Translations under genes and position numbers: made by a program
Assembly (NCBI GenBank): GCA_902793325.1
Contig: CADBCY010000002.1
Span: 107,921-171,920 of the forward strand
Length of the DNA stretch: 64,000 bases
Reading direction: 5' to 3'
Source of the DNA: an uncultured Eubacteriales bacterium
GTDB lineage: Bacteria; Bacillota; Clostridia; Christensenellales; Aristaeellaceae
Notes under the pieces: generated by a model
What the model was told of the DNA's origin: nothing
What the model saw: the letters and a program-made list of their open reading frames with translations, nothing else
Databases searched by the model: none
Part shown: piece by piece, positions 28,231 through 37,789 of the stretch
How positions within the stretch are numbered: position 1 is the stretch's first letter
Layout: each line of letters opens with the position of its first letter

Positions 28231-28567
28231 AATCAAGGTATAATGATTAGGCAACCGGCCCGCAGGGCGGTTGGCCGGGTCGCCGGGCCGCGGAGCGAGC
28301 ACGGCGACAATCAAAGTATAATGATTAGGCAACCGACCCGCAGGGCGGTTGGCCGGGTCGCCGGGCCGCGGAGCGAGCACAGCGACAATCAAAGTATAAT
28401 GATTAGGCAACCGACCCGCAGGGCGGTTGGCCGGGTCGCCGGGCCGCGGAGCGAGCACGGCGACAATCAAAGTATAATGATTAGGAAAGCCGATGGCTTT
28501 CCGCATCGGCACGCAAGGGAGCGAAGCGAGTTGCGCAGCGCGCCGACAATCATAGTGTAATTGAACC
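28231..28567. repeat. Tandem 78-bp repeats with paired hairpins and -10-like motifs
   Basis: Three near-identical 78-bp units start at 28231, 28309 and 28387. A fourth, 83-bp unit at 28465 keeps the head but has a different body, and a degenerate head begins at 28548. Each head reads AATCAAAGTATAATGATT (first unit G for A) and is an inverted repeat AATCA...TGATT enclosing TATAAT. Each body holds hairpin one (CAACCG...CGGTTG) and hairpin two (GTCGCCG...CGGCGAC). In unit four these are replaced by GGAAAGCC/GGCTTTCC and TCGGC...GCCGA, so pairing is kept while sequence changes. Confidence 0.9.
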
Positions 28568-28595
28568 AGATCATATCAGAAGGGTGGCGGGCCGC

Positions 28596-28931
28596 ATGAA
28601 GTTGCGCTGGCTGTGGGCATGGCTGCTCCAGGCCGTCGTGATGCTGGCCGTGAGCCTCGTGGCCTCGCTGACCTACCCGCTGAGCCCTGTGCTGTACGGC
28701 GCGCTGCTCTGGGCCGCGGTGCCGCTGGCGGGCATGTTCACCGCCTGCCGGGCGACGCGCCGCGGGCTGAACAACTACCTGGCCTGGCTGCTGCCCGCGC
28801 CGTGCCTGTACGCGGCCCACTACGCGCTGTGGCGCTTCTCCCCTTCCGCGGGCGCCGCGCTGCTGACGGCCTTCCTCTCCCTGGTGGGCGCTGCCGCCGG
28901 CGACGTGCTCAACCGCCGCGAGAAGCGCTGA
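28596..28931 (+). CDS. Small multi-span membrane protein, unknown family
   Basis: 111 aa with three to four hydrophobic helices (residues about 5-27, 33-52, 62-80, 86-105) and a basic C-terminus (LNRREKR). ATG 28596 has an AGGGTGG site; an in-frame GTG 12 bp earlier touches that site. It lies just downstream of the tandem repeats, which may be its leader, and 48 bp before the FGGY kinase gene. No family is recognised. Confidence 0.6.
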   Translation: MKLRWLWAWLLQAVVMLAVSLVASLTYPLSPVLYGALLWAAVPLAGMFTACRATRRGLNNYLAWLLPAPCLYAAHYALWRFSPSAGAALLTAFLSLVGAAAGDVLNRREKR

Positions 28932-28979
28932 CCCCCGCTCCCCGTCCCTACTTCTCAATCCGACTCCCGGAGGTTCGCC

Positions 28980-30503
28980 ATGGAAAAAGACCTGATCCTG
29001 ACCCTCGACGCCGGCACGACCGGCTGCAAGTGCTCCGTGTTCAACACCGCCGGCGACGCACTGTGCGCGGTGCGGCGCGACTACGGCACCCAGTACCCCC
29101 ATCCCAACTGGGCCGAGCAGGACCCCGACGCCATACTGGACGCCATCTGCGACGGCATCCGCGAGCTGCTGGTGCAGGTCAGCCCCCAGCGTATCGCCTG
29201 CGTGGGCCTCTCCGGCACCATGAACGGCTGCATCCCGGTGGACGAGCACGGCGCGGCGCTGCACCCCAACATCATCCACTCCGACAGCCGCACCGAGGCG
29301 CAGGTGGCGGAGATCGAAAACGTCATCGCCTTCGAGGACTTTTACCGGCTCACCGGCAACCGCCCGGACACCCATTACACGCTGCCGAAGATCCTGTGGT
29401 TCAAGGAGCAGCTTCCAGACGTGTACCGCCGCGCGCGCTGGTACCTGAACATCAAGGACTACCTCTACGGCCACCTGACCGGGCGTTTTGGCTACACGGA
29501 CTACTCCGACGCCTCGCTGACCGCGGCGCTGGACATCAATCGCCGCGTCTGGGCCGAGGAACTGCTGAAATCGCTGGGCCTGAACCCCGGCGCCATGCCC
29601 GCGCTCCTAAAGAGCCACGACGTCCGCGGCAAGACCACGCGGGACATCTACCGCCGCACCGGGCTGATCACCGGCACGCCAGTGGCCATCGGCGGCGGCG
29701 ACGGCGCGTGCGCGACCCGCGGCGCGGGCATGGTGGAGCCGGGCAGCGCCTACACCAGCATGGGCTCGAGCGCATGGGTCTGCCAGTTGACGGACCGCCC
29801 GCTGCTGGACCCGAAGGCGCGCATCTTCAACTGGGTCGATATGAACGGCCGCGATTACCAGGTCTGCGGCACCGTACAGTGCAGCGGCTCCGCCTTCGAC
29901 TGGGGGGTGAAGAACCTGCTCGGCGGCGGCAGCCAGTGGTCGGATGTCTCGCTGGTGGAGAACATGGCGCGGCAGATCGCCCCCGGCGCGGAGGGCGTGC
30001 TGTTCCTGCCCACGCTTATGGGCTGGCGCACCCCCTACTGGGACGCCAACACCCGCGGCTGCCTGATGGGCTTCTCGCTCTACCACGACCAACGGCACAT
30101 CGCCCGCGCGCTGTACGAGGGCATCGCCTTCGCGCTGAACAGTTGCCTGGAGGTCATGGTGGAGTGCGGCGCGCCCGCCCGCAGCATGATGCTCACCGGC
30201 GGCGGCGCGCGCAGCGGCCTGTGGCCAGACATGATGGCCGCCGTGTACGGGCTGACCACGCAGGTGCACCGCAATCCCGGCGAGACCACCGGCCTCGGCG
30301 CAGCCATCGCCGCGGGCGTGGGCGTGGGCCTGTTCAGGGACTACGGCGACGCCGCCAGCATCGTGTCCGCCCGCTCCACCCATCCCGTGAACCCCCAGTG
30401 GGCCGAGGCATACCGGGAGATCTACGCCATCTACGCTGGCATCTACGACGCCCTCCGCCCGCTGAACAACCGCATCGCCGCCCTCCCCGCCGCGAAGGGC
30501 TGA
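28980..30503 (+). CDS. FGGY-family carbohydrate kinase (xylulokinase-like)
   Basis: 507 aa, with GGAGG 6 bp before ATG 28980. The N-terminal FGGY domain begins LILTLDAGTTGCKCSVFN (phosphate loop) and includes GLSGTMNGCIPVDEHG and IIHSDSRTE. The C-terminal ATPase lobe has IGGGDGACATRGAGM, TPYWDANTRG and MLTGGGARSGLWPDMMA. The family phosphorylates a ketose or polyol with ATP. Replacement of the usual GQMHG by GTMNG sets it apart from classic xylulokinases, so the substrate is open. It has no transporter beside it. Confidence 0.88.
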   Translation: MEKDLILTLDAGTTGCKCSVFNTAGDALCAVRRDYGTQYPHPNWAEQDPDAILDAICDGIRELLVQVSPQRIACVGLSGTMNGCIPVDEHGAALHPNIIHSDSRTEAQVAEIENVIAFEDFYRLTGNRPDTHYTLPKILWFKEQLPDVYRRARWYLNIKDYLYGHLTGRFGYTDYSDASLTAALDINRRVWAEELLKSLGLNPGAMPALLKSHDVRGKTTRDIYRRTGLITGTPVAIGGGDGACATRGAGMVEPGSAYTSMGSSAWVCQLTDRPLLDPKARIFNWVDMNGRDYQVCGTVQCSGSAFDWGVKNLLGGGSQWSDVSLVENMARQIAPGAEGVLFLPTLMGWRTPYWDANTRGCLMGFSLYHDQRHIARALYEGIAFALNSCLEVMVECGAPARSMMLTGGGARSGLWPDMMAAVYGLTTQVHRNPGETTGLGAAIAAGVGVGLFRDYGDAASIVSARSTHPVNPQWAEAYREIYAIYAGIYDALRPLNNRIAALPAAKG

Positions 30504-30519
30504 CCCTCAGGAGACACCC

Positions 30520-31284
30520 ATGCAGCAGACCTCTGAAGCCCTCCGCAACTGGTTTCGACAGATCGAGCCGATGTGCCCGGAGCTGTTCAACGCCGCCTAC
30601 GCCATGTGCGGCAACTACGAGCTGGCCGAGCAGGCGCTCTGCGGCGCGGTGCTGGAGCTGTGGGCGCTGGACGCCGCGCCGGGCATGGGCTTTCGCGAGC
30701 GCGCGCGGAGCGTCCTGCGGGAGGAGGCCCTCTCGCTCGTCGCGTCCGCCCAGGCGCGCGGCGCGGACTTCACCTGGCCGGGCCTGCCGGAGCCCCGCAG
30801 CAACGACCCCATCCTGCGCCAGGCCGCCCAGGAGCGGCTGGAGACGCAGCGGGCGCTGCTGCTGCGCCACGGCTGCGGGCTGTCGGTGCGGACCGTCGCG
30901 CAGCTCACGGGCGAGGAACCCGACCGCCTGCGCACGCTCTTCGATCGCTTCGAGGCGCGCTGCCGCCGGAACTTCGCCGGCCAGAACCGAAGCCGCGTGG
31001 AGGCGCTCATCCCCCGAAGGATGCAGCAGCTCCTGACCCAGCCCGCGCCGGATGCCCCAAGCGCCGCGCAGATCTACCGCGCCTTCGAGGCCGAGGCGGG
31101 CAAGGCGCAGGTGCCGAACCGTCGCCTGCCCCGCGCGCTGGGCAAGGCGCTCATGGTACTGCTGGCGCTGTTCTGTGGGGCGCTCTTCTGGCTGTTCGCG
31201 GTGCTGGTACAGCCCGCCGTGCCGGAACCGGACGCCCCGCGCCCCGCGGTCACGGCGGAAGCGCCCGCCCCGGAGAGCCCGTAG
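30520..31284 (+). CDS. Membrane-anchored sigma-70-like protein
   Basis: 254 aa, AGGAG before ATG 30520. Residues about 15-70 (LFNAAYAMCGNYELAEQAL...AVLELWAL) resemble ECF sigma region 2. Residues about 105-150 (ETQRALLLRHGCGLSVRTVAQLTGEEPDRLRTLFDRFEARCRR) resemble region 4 with its helix-turn-helix. A single transmembrane helix (about 207-230, ALMVLLALFCGALFWLFAVLVQ) and a Pro/Ala-rich outer tail follow. The conserved core-binding residues look degenerate. It may be a membrane-held regulator or a former sigma factor. It follows the kinase gene by 16 bp. Confidence 0.6.
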   Translation: MQQTSEALRNWFRQIEPMCPELFNAAYAMCGNYELAEQALCGAVLELWALDAAPGMGFRERARSVLREEALSLVASAQARGADFTWPGLPEPRSNDPILRQAAQERLETQRALLLRHGCGLSVRTVAQLTGEEPDRLRTLFDRFEARCRRNFAGQNRSRVEALIPRRMQQLLTQPAPDAPSAAQIYRAFEAEAGKAQVPNRRLPRALGKALMVLLALFCGALFWLFAVLVQPAVPEPDAPRPAVTAEAPAPESP

Positions 31285-31291
31285 CACATCG

Positions 31292-31323
31292 CCGCCGTCC
31301 CGCTTCGGGACGGCGGTTGTTTT
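31292..31323 (+). terminator. Rho-independent terminator
   Basis: Perfect 11-bp stem CCGCCGTCCCG (31292-31302) / CGGGACGGCGG (31306-31316) with a 3-nt loop, then TTGTTTTG. It ends the kinase and sigma-like genes. Confidence 0.85.
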
Positions 31324-31329
31324 GCACAA

Positions 31330-31427
31330 ATTCCGGTGAAAGTATGTCAATATTTAACCGGAATGTCCTATTGTTCTTGCCCCCGCCCTGCTATAATTGC
31401 AAAAATACCATTCCGGCTCCGGAATGG
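31330..31427 (+). promoter_or_regulatory. guaB promoter flanked by ATTCCGG inverted repeats
   Basis: An extended -10 TGC-TATAAT (31389-31397) with a poor -35 (TTGTTC, 15-bp spacing). ATTCCGGT (31330-31337) and ACCGGAAT (31357-31364) form an inverted pair upstream. A second pair, CCATTCCGG (31408-31416) and CCGGAATGG (31419-31427), forms a perfect hairpin at the start of the transcript. Four copies of one heptamer around one promoter suggest a regulator binding site. Confidence 0.6.
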
Positions 31428-31454
31428 CAGAAAGACGAAGAAGCAGGAGGTTGA

Positions 31455-32912
<1,458 letters not shown>

Positions 32913-32924
32913 CGCCTTCCCGTA

Positions 32925-32956
32925 AAAGCGCCGCGCCTACCCGGGCGCGGCGCTTT
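32925..32956 (+). terminator. Terminator of guaB
   Basis: 13-bp stem AAAGCGCCGCGCC (32925-32937) / GGCGCGGCGCTTT (32944-32956), followed by CGTCTC. The T-run lies inside the stem end. Confidence 0.75.
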
Positions 32957-32973
32957 CGTCTCTGCGATACGAA

Positions 32974-33004
32974 GGCGGCCCGTCCACAGCGTGGACGGGC
33001 CGCC
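32974..33004 (-). terminator. Terminator of the sugar-binding protein gene
   Basis: 14-bp perfect stem GGCGGCCCGTCCAC (32974-32987) with GTGGACGGGCCGCC (32991-33004). On the minus strand it is followed by TTCGTATC. It lies 33 bp past the binding-protein stop and is convergent to the guaB terminator. Confidence 0.65.
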
Positions 33005-33037
33005 CGTCAATCGGTCGATTTCAGAGAAACCGAGGGA

Positions 33038-34084
33038 TTAGTCGTACAGGTTGATGGCGATGTCCTCGTCATTCATGTTCTCGGCGGTGTACCACTGGCA
33101 GCCGGTGTCGATATCCTCGACGGCCTCGCCGTTGGCAGCCTTGACCATGGTGTCAACCAGCGCTTCGCCCATGGCGAAGGGAGCCTGAGTGATGGCGCCC
33201 AGGAAGGTGCCGTCGGCAACCGCAGCCTTGATGACCGCGCCGGAGTCGAAGCCCGCGCCGATGACGTCGCCGTCGCCGGTGCCCAGCTTCTGCAGGTTCT
33301 CGTTGGCGGTGACCATGGCCTCGGCAGAGTGCTGGTTGGAGCCGTACAGGGCGATGATGTCGTCCTTGTTCAGCAGGTTCTGGCAGTCGATGGCGGACAG
33401 CTCAGCGGTAACCTGAGAGGGAACCAGGGTCTCAATGACGATCTTGGCATCGTCGGCCTGCTCCACCTTGGCATCGTTGACATAGCGCTCGTTGCCTTCC
33501 AGCTTCACGCCGTAGCCGGCAGCACCGGCCAGCTCACCGATCTTGTCGATGAAGCCCAGGCCGCGGTTCACAACGGACTCAGACACGGCGTCCTGCGCGG
33601 ACACGCCGATGCGAACGGTGCCCTCAGCGGCCGCAACGCGGTCAGCGATGGCTTCCCAGATCTTCTCAGCGGCCAGAGCGCCGGCATTGTAGTTGTCGGT
33701 CGCGCAGTTGGCCAGGATGGCGCCTTCGGGAGCGCCGGGCACGCCGGAGTCAAAGCCGATGATCGGGATGCCGGAGGCCTGAGCTTCCTTGATGGCATCC
33801 AGGCAGGTCTCGGTGGACAGGGCGGCCAGGCCGATGGCCTTGGGGCCGGCGTTGATGGCGGAGTTCAGCTGGGAGAGCTGCTCGTCATAGGCGGACTCGT
33901 TGGCGGGGCCGACGAAATTGATCTCGACGCCCAGTTCAGCGGCCTTCTTCTCCGCGCCCTTCAGCACGGCCTGCCAGTACTGATGCTGGAAGCCCTTGGA
34001 GACGATCTCATACTCCGCGGCGAACGCGGCGGTGGCGCTGAGCACCAGCATGAGAGCCAGAACGATTGCCAAAACTTTCTTCAT
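33038..34084 (-). CDS. Sugar ABC transporter substrate-binding protein (ribose type)
   Basis: 348 aa type I periplasmic-binding protein (Peripla_BP_4). The signal peptide MKKVLAIVLALMLVLSATAAFA ends at a signal-peptidase-I-like site with no lipobox cysteine, unlike most Firmicute binding proteins. Ligand-site segments include STETCLDAIKEAQASGIPIIGFDSG, NCATDNYNAGALAAEKI and IGAGFDSGAVIKA. AGGAGG is 8 bp before ATG 34084. It has its own strong promoter between it and the permease genes, so the binding protein can be made in excess. The ligand is probably a pentose-like sugar or polyol. Confidence 0.9.
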   Translation of the reverse strand: MKKVLAIVLALMLVLSATAAFAAEYEIVSKGFQHQYWQAVLKGAEKKAAELGVEINFVGPANESAYDEQLSQLNSAINAGPKAIGLAALSTETCLDAIKEAQASGIPIIGFDSGVPGAPEGAILANCATDNYNAGALAAEKIWEAIADRVAAAEGTVRIGVSAQDAVSESVVNRGLGFIDKIGELAGAAGYGVKLEGNERYVNDAKVEQADDAKIVIETLVPSQVTAELSAIDCQNLLNKDDIIALYGSNQHSAEAMVTANENLQKLGTGDGDVIGAGFDSGAVIKAAVADGTFLGAITQAPFAMGEALVDTMVKAANGEAVEDIDTGCQWYTAENMNDEDIAINLYD

Positions 34085-34177
34085 GGGGATACCTCCTAAA
34101 ATTGTTTTATGTTTACCGCTTTCCGCGGTACACATCGTCTTGGGGCGGAACGCCGGATTGTCCGGCAATCCGCAGTT

Positions 34178-34206
34178 ATTATAGCACTCCGGACCGTCAA
34201 AGTCAA
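34178..34206 (-). promoter_or_regulatory. Strong internal promoter for the sugar-binding protein
   Basis: Minus strand: -35 TTGACT (34201-34206), 17 bp, perfect -10 TATAAT (34178-34183). An inverted repeat, GGATTG/CAATCC (34155-34171), lies at the predicted start and could be a 5' stabilising stem or an operator. Confidence 0.8.
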
Positions 34207-34220
34207 CTTTTCACAGGGGA

Positions 34221-35246
34221 TCAGTGCGCCGTCTTGCGGTTCTTCAGCACGTCGATGTAGATGGCCACGATCAGCACGATGCCGGTGATGATCTGCTGCC
34301 AGTTGGCCTGCAGGCCCACGTAAGGCAGGCCGGTCTTCAAAAGCGACATGACGAACACGCCCAGCAGCGTTCCGATGATGCTGCCCTGGCCGCCGGTCAT
34401 GGAGGTGCCGCCGATGATCGCGCCGCCGATGGCGTCCAGCTCCAGGCCCGCGCCGGTGCCGGGGGCCACGGAGGAGGAGAAGGTGGCGGAGTAGGCGATG
34501 CCCGCCAGGCCCGCGAAGAAGCCGGAGATGATGTAGGCCATCATCTGGTACTTCACCACATTCACGCCGGACAGGCGCGCGGCCTCCTTGTTGGAGCCGA
34601 TGGCGATGATATAGCGGCCCACGCGGGTCTTGTTCAGCACGATCGTCATGATAATGATGCACGCCAGCACGATCGCAAAGCCCACGGGGATGATGGTGCC
34701 CTTCGGGATGCTCTCGCCGGTGCCGATGATCTTGAACAGGCTGCGGAACCATCCGCCAACGCCCTTGCGGCTGGGCCAGGAAACGGCCATGCCGCCGGTG
34801 ATGATGGAGCCGAAGCCGCGGGTGATCAGCATGGTACACAGCGTGGCGATGAAGGGCGGCAGGTTCATGATGGCCACCATGACGCCGTTCAGCGTGCCGA
34901 AGCACAGGCCCATGAGGATGGTCACCAGCATGCCGGCCCACACGGGCCAGCCCATCTGCTGCACCAGGAAGCCGCCCGCCAGCGCGTAGCAGATCATGCC
35001 CGTGCCCACGGACAGGTCGTTGCCGCCGGAGATCAGGCAGAAGGTGACGCCGATGGCCATGAAGCTGATGTAGTAGGAATAGTCCAGTATGCTGACCACG
35101 GTGGCGTACTGGCGGAACTTGGGGCTCAGTATGCTGAACAGCACCGCTTCCAGGATGACGGCCAGCACGACCACGATCCGCTGGAGGCCGATGGCCCGGA
35201 CGACGGGGTTATTGGTGAAGGCGTTTCCGCTCTTTTTCGTCTGCAT
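34221..35246 (-). CDS. Sugar ABC transporter permease (RbsC family)
   Basis: 341 aa with about ten transmembrane helices. The family signature GGNDLSVGTGMICYALAGG occurs near residue 75, and the cytoplasmic coupling segment GSNKEAARLSGVNVVKYQ near residue 215. It forms the membrane channel with the adjacent permease and double ATPase. GGAGG precedes ATG 35246, and the stop of the first permease lies 13 bp upstream. The two permeases differ, so the channel is probably a heterodimer. Confidence 0.92.
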   Translation of the reverse strand: MQTKKSGNAFTNNPVVRAIGLQRIVVVLAVILEAVLFSILSPKFRQYATVVSILDYSYYISFMAIGVTFCLISGGNDLSVGTGMICYALAGGFLVQQMGWPVWAGMLVTILMGLCFGTLNGVMVAIMNLPPFIATLCTMLITRGFGSIITGGMAVSWPSRKGVGGWFRSLFKIIGTGESIPKGTIIPVGFAIVLACIIIMTIVLNKTRVGRYIIAIGSNKEAARLSGVNVVKYQMMAYIISGFFAGLAGIAYSATFSSSVAPGTGAGLELDAIGGAIIGGTSMTGGQGSIIGTLLGVFVMSLLKTGLPYVGLQANWQQIITGIVLIVAIYIDVLKNRKTAH

Positions 35247-35258
35247 GATACGACCTCC

Positions 35259-36230
35259 TTACTTCTTGCGGGCGCTGGAGCGAATGTCCGCGAACACCGC
35301 CAGGGCCACGATGATGCCGGTGATGATGTACTGGTAATCCGGCCGGAAGCCCATGGCCTGGATGCCCACGCGCAGGAGCGAAATGATGAGCACGCCGATG
35401 AAGGTGCCGCCGATGGAGGCGACGCCGCCCGCCATGGAAGTGCCGCCCATGACGCAGCTTGCGATGGCGTTGTTGTTGAACTCATCGCCCAGGCCCGGCT
35501 GCACCTGCGTGATGACGCCCACGTAGGTGATGGCGCCAATGCCCGCCAGCGTGCCGCAGATGATGTAGGCCAGCGCCTCCCACTTGCGGGTGTCCACGCC
35601 GGAGAGGCGCACCGCCTCGCGGTTGGAGCCGATGCACAGGATATAGCGGCCGATCTTGGTCTTGTTCAGGATGATGGTGCACAGCACCGCCACCACCAGC
35701 AGGAAGATGAGGCCCGTGGGAATGCCGTTGTAGGTGACGAAGTACTTGTACCAGCTGTTCGCCTCGCCGCTGGCGGGCCAGTTGGAGTTCTGCACGTGGG
35801 TGAACACGGAGCCGACGCCCTTGGCCAGCATCATGCTCGCCATGGAGGAGATGAAGGAGGGCAGGCCCATGTAGGCAACCAGGATGCCGTTGAGCACGCC
35901 GAACAGGCAGCCCACGACCACGCACATGATGAGCGCGATCCACAGCGGCCAGCCGAAGGTAACCAGCAGGCGGCCGGCGATCAGGCCCGCGCAGACCATC
36001 ACCGGGCCGATGGAAAAGTCGATGCCGCCGGTGGCGATGACGAACGTAACGCCCAGGGCCAGGAAGCCCAGGTAGTCGGCCATGTTCAGCGCGTTCTTGA
36101 TATCGCCGCTGCCGAGCATGCGCCCGCTGAACAGCGAGAAGACGAAATACATCAGGATCAATACGCCGCAGAGGATGATCCTGTTGAAGCCCAGCTTCTT
36201 GATCAGGGGTTTGTTCTTGAAATTCTCCAT
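35259..36230 (-). CDS. Sugar ABC transporter permease (RbsC family)
   Basis: 323 aa with about ten transmembrane helices. It has TGGIDFSIGPVMVCAGLIAG near residue 70 and the coupling loop GSNREAVRLSGVDTRKWE near residue 200, followed by GGTSMAGGVASIGGTFIG. It is paralogous to the next permease. It lies 14 bp after the ATPase gene in the same operon, and GGGAGG precedes ATG 36230. Confidence 0.92.
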   Translation of the reverse strand: MENFKNKPLIKKLGFNRIILCGVLILMYFVFSLFSGRMLGSGDIKNALNMADYLGFLALGVTFVIATGGIDFSIGPVMVCAGLIAGRLLVTFGWPLWIALIMCVVVGCLFGVLNGILVAYMGLPSFISSMASMMLAKGVGSVFTHVQNSNWPASGEANSWYKYFVTYNGIPTGLIFLLVVAVLCTIILNKTKIGRYILCIGSNREAVRLSGVDTRKWEALAYIICGTLAGIGAITYVGVITQVQPGLGDEFNNNAIASCVMGGTSMAGGVASIGGTFIGVLIISLLRVGIQAMGFRPDYQYIITGIIVALAVFADIRSSARKK

Positions 36231-36244
36231 GCCTCTTCCTCCCG

Positions 36245-37735
36245 TTATCTCAGCGTCGCGGCGTGCATGATCTTCTCCTGCGTCGCCTCCGCAATGTCGA
36301 TTTCAGCGGTCTTGCGGCCCTCGCACATCACCACGATGCGGTCCGACATGCGCAGGATCTCCGGCATTTCGGAGGAAATCATGATGATGGACTTGCCCTC
36401 CGCCGCCAGCTCGTTCATCAGGTGGTATATCTCGCTCTTGGCGCCGACGTCGATGCCGCGGGTCGGCTCGTCGAAGATGAGGATGTCGCAGTTCTTCACC
36501 AGCCACTTGGCGATAACCACCTTCTGCTGGTTGCCGCCGGACAGGTTCACCACCAGCTGATCCACGCCGGGCGTCTTGGTCTTGAGGCGGTCGATGTACT
36601 TCTGGGTGACTTCGACCTCCTTCTTCTTGTCGATGAACAGTCCGCTCACGAAGTCCAGGAGGCTGGCCATGGTGGAATTCTCCGCCACGGACTTGCCCAC
36701 CACGATGCCGTAGCGCTTGCGGTCCTCGGACAGGTAGCCGATGCCGCACTTCACGGCGTCCTCGGGACTGTTGATCTCCACCTTCTTGCCGTTGACGTAG
36801 ATGTCGCCGGATTCCTTGCGGTCGGCGCCGAACACGGCGCGGGCGGTCTCGGTGCGCCCCGCGCCCATCAGGCCGGAGAAGCCGAGGATCTCGCCCTTGT
36901 GGAGCTCGAAGGACACGTCCTTGACCATCTTGCCGGCGTTCAGGTGTTCCACCTTCAGCACTACCGGCGCGTCGGGGGCGACCATGCTGTGGGTTTTCGG
37001 CTCTTCGTAGATGACGCGGCCCACCATCATGTTGATGATGTCGGACTTGGTGCAGTCCGCGGTGATGAGCGTGCCCACATAGCCGCCGTCGCGCATGACG
37101 GTGACGCGGTCGGTGATGACCTTGATCTCGTCCATGCGGTGGGAGATGTACACGATGCCAAGCTGCTTGTCCCGGAGGTCGCGGATGATCTTGAACAGCT
37201 CCTCGATTTCCGCCTCGGTCAGAGCAGCGGAGGGCTCGTCGAAGATAATGACCTTGGCCTCGTGGGAGATCGCCTTGGCAATCTCGCACATCTGCTGCTT
37301 GCCGACGGTGAGGTTGCCCATCTTCTCCGCGGGGTCGATGTCGATGCCAAGCTGCCTGAACAGCTTGCGCGCTTCCTCGTTCATCTTTGCGTCGTCGATC
37401 AGGATGCCCTTCATGAACTCGCGGCCGATGAAGATATTCTGCGCCACGGTCAGATGGTTCATCATGTTCAGCTCCTGATGCACGATGACGATGCCCGCCT
37501 CCTGCGCCTCCTTGGGGTTGTGGAACTCGACTTCCTTCCCCTCGTAGGTGATGGTGCCGGAATCCTTGGTGTAGATGCCCGTGAGCACCTTCATCAGGGT
37601 GGACTTGCCCGCGCCGTTCTCGCCCATCAGCGCGTGCACCTCGCCCCTGCGCACCTCCAGATCCACGTGATCCAGCGCGTGCACGCCGGGGAAGGACTTG
37701 TCAATGCCCTTCATCGTCAGAATAACTTCTCCCAC
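36245..37735 (-). CDS. Sugar ABC transporter ATP-binding protein (RbsA/MglA type)
   Basis: 496 aa with two fused nucleotide-binding domains. Domain 1 has a full Walker A (GENGAGKSTLMK), LTVGKQQMCEIAKA and VIIFDEPSAAL. Domain 2 has the degenerate Walker A (GLMGAGRTE) normal for this family, LSGGNQQKV and ILIFDEPTRGIDVG. Translation starts at GTG 37735 with GGAGG 10 bp upstream. It energises the two downstream permeases. MglA/RbsA/AraG-type substrates such as pentoses, galactosides or polyols are likely. Confidence 0.93.
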   Translation of the reverse strand: MGEVILTMKGIDKSFPGVHALDHVDLEVRRGEVHALMGENGAGKSTLMKVLTGIYTKDSGTITYEGKEVEFHNPKEAQEAGIVIVHQELNMMNHLTVAQNIFIGREFMKGILIDDAKMNEEARKLFRQLGIDIDPAEKMGNLTVGKQQMCEIAKAISHEAKVIIFDEPSAALTEAEIEELFKIIRDLRDKQLGIVYISHRMDEIKVITDRVTVMRDGGYVGTLITADCTKSDIINMMVGRVIYEEPKTHSMVAPDAPVVLKVEHLNAGKMVKDVSFELHKGEILGFSGLMGAGRTETARAVFGADRKESGDIYVNGKKVEINSPEDAVKCGIGYLSEDRKRYGIVVGKSVAENSTMASLLDFVSGLFIDKKKEVEVTQKYIDRLKTKTPGVDQLVVNLSGGNQQKVVIAKWLVKNCDILIFDEPTRGIDVGAKSEIYHLMNELAAEGKSIIMISSEMPEILRMSDRIVVMCEGRKTAEIDIAEATQEKIMHAATLR

Positions 37736-37789
37736 GACACTTCCTCCATTTCCTGTGGTTTTGTTCTCGCGTCGGTTTTCATCAACGAA

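Noticed and set aside
28177-28512. Open frames through the tandem repeats on both strands, giving 26-residue protein repeats
   Set aside because: 78 is divisible by three, so any frame free of stops in one unit stays open across all. Neither strand has a ribosome site, and hairpin covariation argues for a structural element.
28231-28567. CRISPR array
   Set aside because: Units are contiguous 78-bp tandem copies with no unique spacers, and there are no cas genes in the window.
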